Shown: one piece after another, positions 1-5,860 of the stretch | How the letters are laid out: each line of letters begins with the position of its first letter | How positions within the stretch are numbered: position 1 is the first letter of the stretch | NCBI GenBank assembly: GCA_900767405.1 | Contig: CAAFZB010000065.1 | Location: 1-6,468, forward strand | Direction: 5' to 3' | Length of the DNA stretch: 6,468 nt | DNA from: Rikenellaceae bacterium | GTDB taxonomy: Bacteria > Bacteroidota > Bacteroidia > Bacteroidales > UBA932 | Notes under the pieces: generated by a model | Databases searched by the model: none | The model's input: the letters and a program-made list of their open reading frames with translations, nothing else | What the model was told of the DNA's origin: nothing | Translations under genes and position numbers: made by a program

Positions 1-561
1 CCTGAGTTTTTCCCTGGACGCGAATTCCACGTCCTCTTCGCTAAAGTCAAGTTCCAGCTCAAGCAGAGAGCCAAGTTCCACCAATTCATCCCTTAGGCCT
101 CTTAATTCCAGGGAATAAGCGCCCCTCAGCTGGTCCAGAGCCAGTTTATGCTGAACCCTGCTCTCACTCGCAATCAAATCGGCAACGGCCTCGGCCTGGG
201 CAAGGTCCATCTTACCGTTTACGAATGCGCGCCGGGTGAACTCACCGGGGCCGGCCATACGCGCGCCGTTGTCGGTGAGCAGTTCCAGTATGCGGCTTAC
301 TATAAAAGGGGAGCAATGGCAGGATATCTCGGCCGAATCTTCCCCGGTATAGCTGTGAGGCGCTCTGAACACGCTCACCAGCACCTCGTCCAGGTCCTTG
401 ACAACGCCATACCTGACTCTGCCACCATCCGAGATTGGAGAACGGAATTCAACTACTTTGGAAAGTATGGCAAAGGTATCCGCACCGCTGAGTCTTATCA
501 CAGCGATGGCGGCCCCGGCCGTACCGGTTGCGGGAGCGCAGATGGTGTCGTCGATGAACAT
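1..561 (-). CDS. mnmE: tRNA modification GTPase MnmE (TrmE), N-terminal part, cut by window edge
   Basis: Translating the minus strand from the ATG at 561-559 gives 187 residues without a stop to the window edge. It begins MFIDDTICAPATGTAGAAIA, followed by VIRLSG, the usual start of MnmE. It goes on through SYTGEDSAEISCH (near residues 70-82), GARMAGPGEFTRRAFVNGKM (near 99-118) and DLAQAEAVADLIASES (near 119-134), the most conserved blocks of the tetrahydrofolate-binding N-terminal domain, and then enters the helical domain. The G domain and the C-terminal Cys lie outside the window. With MnmG, MnmE installs the (carboxymethyl)aminomethyl group at C5 of wobble uridine in certain tRNAs, using GTP and a folate one-carbon donor. 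The start is well fixed: the in-frame TAA of the upstream gene lies 6 bases before this ATG and the next Met is residue 101. The upstream TAAGGGTTT offers a modest Shine-Dalgarno-like GGG. It is very probably co-transcribed with the upstream gene. Confidence 0.96.
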   Translation of the reverse strand, partial: MFIDDTICAPATGTAGAAIAVIRLSGADTFAILSKVVEFRSPISDGGRVRYGVVKDLDEVLVSVFRAPHSYTGEDSAEISCHCSPFIVSRILELLTDNGARMAGPGEFTRRAFVNGKMDLAQAEAVADLIASESRVQHKLALDQLRGAYSLELRGLRDELVELGSLLELELDFSEEDVEFASREKLR

Positions 562-567
562 AAACCC

Positions 568-2445
568 TTATTCCGTTACGTATTCGAAGAATTTCTTCAT
601 CTCAGCCTCGGTGCGGAACCGGCCAATGTAAACCTGATTTGCAAGAGCTCCCGAAAGCGCTTCGGGCATACGTCCCACGAACGTGAGTTCGTTCCTGTAG
701 TGCCCGACAAGTTCCTCGTGGGAATGCTTGTGAGGTTTTCCGTCCCTGCGTCCTGCATATCCGCAGAAGTACTGCTCGCCCTGGGCGGTACGGCATTCGT
801 CAAAGGCAACCATATCGGCCCATATCCGATAAACGTCTGTACTGTGGGCGTAATCCATCATATCGGGAGTGAATCCGCCGGCGGGACGCATATTGACTTC
901 GAGTCCTACGTAGTCACCCTTCTTCCCAAGTCCCTCGCGGTCACGGTCGAGCTTGAAGAACTCCAGGTGTACAAAGCGGGAGGTAATTCCAAAGGCCTTC
1001 ACCGTCTGTCTTCCTATCTTGGCTAAAGCCGATGGAACTTTCCTGTCTACATAGTAGCATACTTCGAGGTTTCCGTGCACAATGTCCATAATAGGAGTCG
1101 GATAAACCCCCATAGACTCGAACAGAGGCTCTCCCTTGGAATTGTATATCGCATCATAGGAAACCAGCAGGCCGGTAATGAATTCCTCTACCACAAAAGC
1201 GCCGGAATTGGAAGGATGGGACTCGAAGAATGCCTTCAGCTCGGAATCGCTGCAGATCTTGAAGGTCCCGTCGGCTCCGACCCCATTGTCCGGCTTGGCA
1301 ATTATGGGGTATCCTGTAAGTTTTGCAAAATCCCCGACAGCTTTCAGTCCCTCGGCCGCCTTTATCTGCCTCGCGGTAGGGATGCCTCCCTCGCGGTAGT
1401 ATTTCTTCATCTCGGACTTTTCCTTGATGGAAGCGATCCTGTCCATACCTATACCGCTGTGGATATTGTAGTCGGTACGCAGCCTGGCGTTCTGTTCGAG
1501 CCAGTATTCATTGTTGGATTCTATCCAGTCTATGCGGCCGTATTTGTGCGTAAAGAACGCAACTGCACGGTAAACCTGGTCGTAGTCCTCGAGATCGCTT
1601 ACCCTGTAATATTCGGTAAGAGAACTCCGAAGTTCGTCGTTAAGTTCGTCATAAGGGGCATCGGCGATACCCAACACATTGACGCCGTTTGCCTTGAGCC
1701 CTGCACAGAAATGACTGTACGTAGCAGGGAAGTGGGGAGAAACAAATACAAAATTCATTGTCTTTCTTATATTTCCGTTTTCGATAACCCAATAGTCTCC
1801 GCATATTCTGCTGTGACCGTCCTCGACCAGAATATAAACTCCGTCGCAGAACGTAAGGAAACGGTGTCTGAAGCTCAAAGGCAGGATAATGTCTTCGATC
1901 ATCCGTTTTCCGTCCAGACGCATATTGGAGATGTCCTCGAGATGAGGGACGATATTGATGTCGGTAAGTCCCAGTCCTTCGAGCCAGTATCGGTATGAAG
2001 GATCGCAGGATTCTCCCGGCAGCTCCGGATGGGAAAAGACTTTTGCGGCACAGTTCATTGAACCGGCGCTGCAGCCTATTATAACACCGTCGTACCGGGA
2101 AAGGATGGCCCTGAGGCCGATTTCACGGAAGAACCGGTTCTGGGTAGGAACGTGCCCGCCGCAGAGCACAACCAGGTCTGCCCCCTCTACCAGCTCTGCG
2201 GCAAGGGCGGCATTCTTCCGCTCCAGCATTGTCACCGAGCTGCACTCTATGCCCGAATTCGAGAGGCACTCGCAGGTCGAATCGTAAACCCAGCGGCAGT
2301 TGTCGGGGTCGTCGGGCGCGGCGCTTACGAGAAGCACCTTTGGATTGCGCGGCAGACGGCTCCTGAGCTCTCCCAGGAAATTGCCCTCCCCGGTGAAATG
2401 GTTTTCCCCCTTTTTGCAGGGACTTCCGGTAAGAAACAGTGTCAT
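568..2445 (-). CDS. Fusion protein: S51 peptidase E/cyanophycinase-like domain + ATP-grasp ligase domain
   Basis: This 625-residue protein has two complete domains and almost no linker. Residues 1-229 resemble peptidase family S51 and class I glutamine-amidotransferase-like folds: FLTGSPC at the N terminus, a CGGHVPTQN turn (95-103), a nucleophile elbow GCSAGSMN (124-131) with Ser126 where amidotransferases have Cys, and VPH with His168 as the likely catalytic His. I could not assign the third active-site residue. From Met230 (MNFVFVSPHFPATYSHF) an ATP-grasp protein begins: IIAKPDNGVGADG (381-393, Lys384), VVEEFITG (418-425), and HLEFF (493-497) with GLEVNMRPAGG (514-524), whose acidic and Asn residues would bind metal and ATP. 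ATP-grasp enzymes join a carboxylate to an amine or similar nucleophile through an acyl-phosphate. S51 enzymes hydrolyse peptides next to aspartate, or cyanophycin. The substrate is unknown for both halves. No signal peptide or membrane segment is seen, so it is probably cytoplasmic. The start overlaps the kinase stop as ATGA, with GGAAG just upstream. Domain assignment is firm; function is open. Confidence 0.9.
   Translation of the reverse strand: MTLFLTGSPCKKGENHFTGEGNFLGELRSRLPRNPKVLLVSAAPDDPDNCRWVYDSTCECLSNSGIECSSVTMLERKNAALAAELVEGADLVVLCGGHVPTQNRFFREIGLRAILSRYDGVIIGCSAGSMNCAAKVFSHPELPGESCDPSYRYWLEGLGLTDINIVPHLEDISNMRLDGKRMIEDIILPLSFRHRFLTFCDGVYILVEDGHSRICGDYWVIENGNIRKTMNFVFVSPHFPATYSHFCAGLKANGVNVLGIADAPYDELNDELRSSLTEYYRVSDLEDYDQVYRAVAFFTHKYGRIDWIESNNEYWLEQNARLRTDYNIHSGIGMDRIASIKEKSEMKKYYREGGIPTARQIKAAEGLKAVGDFAKLTGYPIIAKPDNGVGADGTFKICSDSELKAFFESHPSNSGAFVVEEFITGLLVSYDAIYNSKGEPLFESMGVYPTPIMDIVHGNLEVCYYVDRKVPSALAKIGRQTVKAFGITSRFVHLEFFKLDRDREGLGKKGDYVGLEVNMRPAGGFTPDMMDYAHSTDVYRIWADMVAFDECRTAQGEQYFCGYAGRRDGKPHKHSHEELVGHYRNELTFVGRMPEALSGALANQVYIGRFRTEAEMKKFFEYVTE
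1756..1776 (-). promoter_or_regulatory. Possible internal translation start at the S51/ATP-grasp boundary
   Basis: The codon for Met230 (ATG at 1758-1756) lies exactly where the ATP-grasp domain begins. It is preceded by an A-rich stretch, AATATAAGAAAGACA, of the kind that favours initiation in Bacteroidota, which often do without a Shine-Dalgarno. Initiation here would give a free ATP-grasp protein of 396 residues, close to the length expected of stand-alone members. It could equally be a fossil of the start codon from before the fusion. Nothing in the sequence shows that it is used. Confidence 0.3.
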
Positions 2446-4103
2446 AGACTTCCGCCGCCAATAAATCCTCGGATAAGGGAGGTGGCCGGTACGTCCTTAT
2501 CGCTGACAGGCGTAAACATCTGAAGAATCTTGATAAGCCTGTTGGCCTCGCTGTATTCCGCCCTGTTCTTGGGCACAGTTGCCAGAATTGCCTGGGCGTG
2601 GGCGCGCAGCACCGCGAATTCCACCAGATAAGCAGAATTGAAGAGTACGTCGGCACTCTCCTGATAAGGATATATCCACTTCACTTCAGACCTGCGCACG
2701 TTAGGCCAGTTGCTTATAGTCTGGCAGGCCGAGAACGATCCGTTGTTATAGTCGCGCACTATCCTCCTGAGCAGACGGTTGTCACTGGTGGCTATCGAGT
2801 TATGGTCGTCCAGCGAGATGCTGGTGATTGCGTTTATGAAAATCTTGTACTTGACCCTTTCATCCACCTTGTCGGTGAGGCGGGGATTGAGAGCGTGGAT
2901 TCCTTCTATGAGCAGCACTGTATCCTTGCCGAGCGAAAGGGTCTTCCCGTTGTATTCCCTGATGCCTGTGACAAAATTATATTCGGGAACTTCAACCACC
3001 TGCCCGTCCAGCAGCCGGAGGACATCCTCCTGCAGGGCATCGTGGTCTACGGTGTCGAAGTTGTCGAAATCGTAGCTTCCGTCCGGGAGCAGGGGAGTAT
3101 CCACCCTGTTCACGAAGTAGTCGTCGGTAGAGAATGAAACCGGCTTCAGGCCGCAGGCCTTGAGCTGAATGCTCAACCTCTTGCACACGGTAGTCTTTCC
3201 GCTGCTGCTGGGGCCGGTAATCAGAACCAGCCTGACTCCGTTCTCACGGTAACGCTTCTCTATCTCCTCTGCTATCTGCACTATCTTCTTCTCCTGCAGC
3301 GCCTCGGCGACCTGGATAAGGTCGGTGGCGTGTCCGTCCCGGCAGGCAACGTTAACGTCGCCTACGGTGCGCAGGCCCATAATATTGTTCCAGCGCACGG
3401 TCTCATTCATCACCTCGAAGGTCTTGGGCTGATTGGTGAAAGGGGCAAGGGAATCGGGATTGTGACGGTCGGGGACCCTCAGCAGCATTCCTCCGTTGTA
3501 GGCTTCCAGTCCCCATACCTTGAGATATCCGGCCGACGGCAGCATCACGTCGTAATACATATCGGGAGTGCCGTCCAGAGTATAGTAGCTCGAATAAACG
3601 TTTCCTTCGGTTTCGAGGAGCTTCACCTTGTCGTCATAACCCAGCGAGCGGAAAAGCTCTATCGCTTCTTCGGTATGCACTTCGTGCCGATGGAAAATTT
3701 CGTTCCTATCCACCAGTTCCTGCATTCTGGCCTTTATGCGCTCGATGCAGTCCTTGTCCAGCAGGTTGCCGCCTGGAGGTATGAGTTCGCAGAAATAACC
3801 TTTCGATATTGGTCTTCTTACGGTGATTCTGCAACCCGGGCAGATATCCGCCGCCGCTTTCGTAAGCAGGAAGCACAGAGAACGGCAGTACACGCTTCTT
3901 CCGGCATACGAAGTATAGTCCAGGAACTGAATGTCCCTGTTGGTATAGAGGCGGAACTTAAGCCCCTCCACCACGTTGTTCACCTTTGCGGCGAGAATGG
4001 GAAGAGGCCTGTCGAAATTGAATTTGTCGATGATGTCGATCAAAAGACTTCCCTCAGGAAAATTCTGGGTCTCACCCGAGTTTTTGCAAAATACCCTGAC
4101 CAT
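2442..4103 (-). CDS. Nucleoside kinase (uridine kinase-like) with N-terminal TGS and ThrRS-editing-like domains
   Basis: This 553-residue protein belongs to the family usually annotated as nucleoside or uridine kinase, found in anaerobes such as Bacteroidota and Clostridia. Residues 1-61 look like a TGS domain (FPEGSLLIDIIDKF, ILAAKVNNVVEGLKF). Residues of about 65-235 resemble the threonyl/alanyl-tRNA synthetase second additional domain, but the HxxxH zinc motif expected at its start reads YCRSLCFLL, so editing activity is unlikely. The kinase domain starts near 290: P-loop GPSSSGKTT (297-305), STDDYF (325-330) in the nucleoside-binding region, IEGIHALN (399-406) as Walker B-like strand, and the Arg-rich lid RLLRRIVRDYNNGS (443-456). 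The family model is NTP-dependent phosphorylation of a nucleoside, perhaps uridine or cytidine; the substrate cannot be told from sequence. Length is normal for the family. The start is 2 bases after the rho stop and the end overlaps the next gene by 4 bases, so it is probably translationally coupled to both. Confidence 0.92.
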   Translation of the reverse strand: MVRVFCKNSGETQNFPEGSLLIDIIDKFNFDRPLPILAAKVNNVVEGLKFRLYTNRDIQFLDYTSYAGRSVYCRSLCFLLTKAAADICPGCRITVRRPISKGYFCELIPPGGNLLDKDCIERIKARMQELVDRNEIFHRHEVHTEEAIELFRSLGYDDKVKLLETEGNVYSSYYTLDGTPDMYYDVMLPSAGYLKVWGLEAYNGGMLLRVPDRHNPDSLAPFTNQPKTFEVMNETVRWNNIMGLRTVGDVNVACRDGHATDLIQVAEALQEKKIVQIAEEIEKRYRENGVRLVLITGPSSSGKTTVCKRLSIQLKACGLKPVSFSTDDYFVNRVDTPLLPDGSYDFDNFDTVDHDALQEDVLRLLDGQVVEVPEYNFVTGIREYNGKTLSLGKDTVLLIEGIHALNPRLTDKVDERVKYKIFINAITSISLDDHNSIATSDNRLLRRIVRDYNNGSFSACQTISNWPNVRRSEVKWIYPYQESADVLFNSAYLVEFAVLRAHAQAILATVPKNRAEYSEANRLIKILQMFTPVSDKDVPATSLIRGFIGGGSL

Positions 4104-4105
4104 AA

Positions 4106-5767
4106 TTATCTGTAGTCTTTGGGACTTACCTTGTTCATATTGTCCAGAAGCATTTCATTTGTCTTGAACTCATCCATTATCTGGAGCATGAAGTTCATAG
4201 CTTCTATCGAAGTCATCTCTGCGAGCATCTTGCGAAGGATCCATATCCGGTTGGCGACACCCCTGTCGAACAGGAGGTCATCCCTGCGGGTACCGGACAG
4301 CAGCAGGTTGACTGCAGGGAAGATTCTGCGGTTGCTGAGGTTACGGTCGAGCTGGAGTTCCATATTGCCGGTTCCCTTGAATTCCTCAAAGATAACGTCA
4401 TCCATCTTCGAACCGGTCTCGGTAAGGGCTGTAGCTATGATTGTGAGGGAACCGCCGCCCTCGATGTTCCTGGCCGCACCGAAGAACCTCTTGGGCTTCT
4501 GCAGGGCATTGGCGTCGACACCTCCGGAAAGGACTTTTCCGGATGCGGGCTGTACGGTATTGTAAGCCCTGGCGAGACGTGTGATGGAATCCAGCAGGAT
4601 AACCACGTCGTGACCGCACTCCACCATTCTGCGGGCCTTTTCGATAACCATATTGGCAACCTTTACGTGCCGCTCGGCAGGTTCGTCGAAAGTGGAAGCC
4701 ACAACCTCGGCCTTGACGCTGCGCTGCATATCGGTGACTTCCTCGGGACGCTCGTCGATAAGGAGGACAATTTCGTATACCTCGGGATGATTGTCGGCAA
4801 TGGCATTGGCTATGCTCTTGAGGAGCATTGTCTTACCTGTCTTCGGCTGAGCCACGATAAGGCCTCGCTGACCCTTTCCTATGGGCGCGAACATATCTAC
4901 CACGCGGCAGGAAAGGTCATTCTCGTGTCCGTTCCCCAGAAGATTGAATTTTTCCTCGGGGAAAAGGGGAGTAAGGAAATCGAAAGGCACTCTGTCACGG
5001 ATGAATTCGGGAGTCCTTCCGTTTACGGTCTTTATAGATACGAGCGGGAAATATTTGTCTCCCTCACGGGGCGGACGGATCTCTCCGCACACGGTATCGC
5101 CGTTCTTCAGCGCGTTGGTCTTGATCTGGCTCTGGGAAACGTATATGTCGTCCGGAGAATTCAGATAGTTATAGTCCGACGAACGCAGGAAGCCGTATCC
5201 GTCCGGCATTATCTCAAGCACGCCCGTCGCCGAAACGGTTCCCTCATATACGGGGGCCTTGGGCTTTTCGGGTTGTGGCTGAGGTTGTGGCTGAGGCTGG
5301 CGCCGTGGCTGCCTGTCCTGCTGCGGCTTCCGGTCCGGCTGGGGCTGCTGAACCTGCTGGGGCTGTTGAACCTGCTGAGGTTGCTGACCCTGTTCCTGAG
5401 AGGGTTGCTGCTGGGGCTGGACCTTCTGTCTCTTCCTCTGCCTGGGCTCATTCTTTTGGGCCGTATCGGTCTCGGGGGTCTGAGCCTTCTCCTGCGCTTT
5501 TTCCTGTTTACCGGGTTTTACCGGTTCCTTTTCAGGCTCCGGAGCATTCTCAGAATCTTTGTTCTGCTTGGCTGGACGGCCTCTACGGGACTTCTTTACT
5601 TCTTTCACTTCGGGCTTTACCGATTCAATTACTGCTTGGGCATCAAGGATTGACCAGGCAAGCTTTTCACTTGTAATGCGCTTGCTTACCTTCACATTCA
5701 ATTCCTTGGCTACGGACTCGAGCTCTTCTCTACTCATCACGCTCAAGTCATGGAGACTGTATGTCAT
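4106..5767 (-). CDS. rho: Transcription termination factor Rho with long disordered Q/P-rich insert
   Basis: Rho is a hexameric RNA-dependent ATPase and helicase that releases transcripts at Rho-dependent terminators. I chose the ATG at 5767-5765 (553 residues): MTYSLHDLSVMSREELESVA matches the Rho N-terminal helical domain (about 1-50). An ATG 20 codons upstream would add an unlikely extension that overlaps the leader, beginning right at the promoter. Residues 51-172 are a low-complexity insert, Lys/Glu-rich at first and then Gln/Pro-rich, as in other Bacteroidota Rho proteins. The RNA-binding domain follows, with PDGYGFLRSSDYNYL (188-202). The ATPase core has P-loop AQPKTGKT (306-313), LLIDERPEEVTDM (335-347), Walker B VVILLDSITRLARAYNT (388-404), Q-loop region LSGGVDANAL (413-422), R-loop KGTGNMEL (464-471) and arginine finger SGTR (491-494). 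All the key motifs are intact. It is the first gene of the probable operon. Confidence 0.98.
   Translation of the reverse strand: MTYSLHDLSVMSREELESVAKELNVKVSKRITSEKLAWSILDAQAVIESVKPEVKEVKKSRRGRPAKQNKDSENAPEPEKEPVKPGKQEKAQEKAQTPETDTAQKNEPRQRKRQKVQPQQQPSQEQGQQPQQVQQPQQVQQPQPDRKPQQDRQPRRQPQPQPQPQPEKPKAPVYEGTVSATGVLEIMPDGYGFLRSSDYNYLNSPDDIYVSQSQIKTNALKNGDTVCGEIRPPREGDKYFPLVSIKTVNGRTPEFIRDRVPFDFLTPLFPEEKFNLLGNGHENDLSCRVVDMFAPIGKGQRGLIVAQPKTGKTMLLKSIANAIADNHPEVYEIVLLIDERPEEVTDMQRSVKAEVVASTFDEPAERHVKVANMVIEKARRMVECGHDVVILLDSITRLARAYNTVQPASGKVLSGGVDANALQKPKRFFGAARNIEGGGSLTIIATALTETGSKMDDVIFEEFKGTGNMELQLDRNLSNRRIFPAVNLLLSGTRRDDLLFDRGVANRIWILRKMLAEMTSIEAMNFMLQIMDEFKTNEMLLDNMNKVSPKDYR
5271..5294 (-). 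repeat. rho: 12-bp perfect tandem repeat, two copies, in rho (QPQP)
   Basis: On the plus strand ggttgtggctga occurs at 5271-5282 and again at 5283-5294 without mismatch, followed by a partial copy, ggctgg. On the coding strand it encodes the QPQPQPQP run of the Rho insert. Because the unit is a multiple of three, gain or loss of a copy would keep the frame. Confidence 0.9.
5342..5395 (-). repeat. rho: 18-bp tandem repeat in rho (QQVQQP), two near-identical copies plus a diverged third
   Basis: On the plus strand, units 5342-5359 and 5360-5377 differ at one base of 18 (gggctgctgaacctgctg against gggctgttgaacctgctg). The next 18 bases, 5378-5395, are a diverged relative. They encode the repeated QQVQQP hexapeptide. 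The unit is in frame, so slippage would change the insert length without breaking the gene. Confidence 0.88.
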
Positions 5768-5815
5768 AAGATAAATATGTATAAGATGATTTGAATTGTC
5801 GCGAAAACGACAGTG

Positions 5816-5823
5816 CAAATATA
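5816..5823 (-). promoter_or_regulatory. Bacteroidota-type -7 promoter element for rho
   Basis: On the minus strand this reads TATATTTG, a perfect match to the TAnnTTTG element recognised by the Bacteroidota primary sigma factor. Transcription would begin a few bases downstream, leaving a leader of roughly 40-45 bases before the rho ATG at 5767. The -33 TTTG partner is weak: GTTG at 5844-5841 is about 3 bases closer than the ideal spacing. The position in the only sizeable non-coding gap supports the call. Confidence 0.6.
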
Positions 5824-5839
5824 ACAAAAAATTGTTATA
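5820..5839. repeat. 8-bp perfect inverted repeat overlapping the rho promoter
   Basis: On the plus strand the arms TATAACAA (5820-5827) and TTGTTATA (5832-5839) are perfect inverted repeats around AAAA. The left arm overlaps the -7 element. It could be an operator half-site pair, or chance symmetry in AT-rich DNA. As RNA, the stem would be too AT-rich for a good intrinsic terminator of the upstream gene. Confidence 0.5.
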
Positions 5840-5860
5840 CCAACGTGTATTGCAGACAAA

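Larger units (their letters stand above)
5252..5617 (-). other. Intrinsically disordered region of Rho (residues 51-172)
   Basis: The stretch between the N-terminal helical domain and the RNA-binding domain has almost no hydrophobic residues. Its first part (51-117) is charged, rich in Lys, Glu, Arg and Pro, and holds RRGRPAK (61-67, bases 5587-5567), an AT-hook-like core. Its second part (117-170) is dominated by Gln and Pro with scattered Arg. From published work on Bacteroides, as I recall it, a disordered insert in Rho promotes phase separation and affects termination and gut fitness. Whether this differently composed insert does the same is inference. Confidence 0.85.

Noticed and set aside
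148..1026. 292-residue open frame on the plus strand opposite mnmE and the ATP-grasp domain
   Set aside because: It spans the boundary of two recognised minus-strand genes and shows no family motif. It is a shadow of their codon usage.
1075..1998. 307-residue open frame on the plus strand opposite the S51/ATP-grasp gene
   Set aside because: Antisense to conserved ATP-grasp and S51 motifs; its translation has no recognisable features.
568..2445. A cyanophycin synthesis and breakdown system
   Set aside because: The S51 domain recalls cyanophycinase, but the ATP-grasp domain is not followed by the Mur ligase-like domain of cyanophycin synthetase, and no such gene is nearby.
2972..2979. Second TAnnTTTG match on the minus strand (TAATTTTG)
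   Set aside because: It lies inside the kinase gene, far from any start codon. A single eight-base degenerate match is expected by chance.
3330..4115. 261-residue open frame on the plus strand opposite the nucleoside kinase
   Set aside because: Antisense to the TGS and editing-like domains of the kinase; no independent evidence of coding.
4610..5653. 347-residue open frame on the plus strand opposite rho, with Leu/Gly-rich repeats
   Set aside because: It is antisense to a fully convincing rho gene. Its Leu/Gly richness is just the complement of the Gln/Pro codons in the Rho insert, and it has no recognisable domain or start signal.
5797..5812. Small hairpin TGTCG-TTTTCG-CGACA in the rho leader
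   Set aside because: Only 5 bp of stem and no U-tract follows, so it is too weak to call a terminator or riboswitch.
5768..5827. Upstream ATG giving a 20-residue N-terminal extension of Rho
   Set aside because: The extension (MLYLHCRFRDN...) is unlike any Rho N terminus. Its ATG lies almost on the -7 promoter element, so it would be at or before the transcription start.
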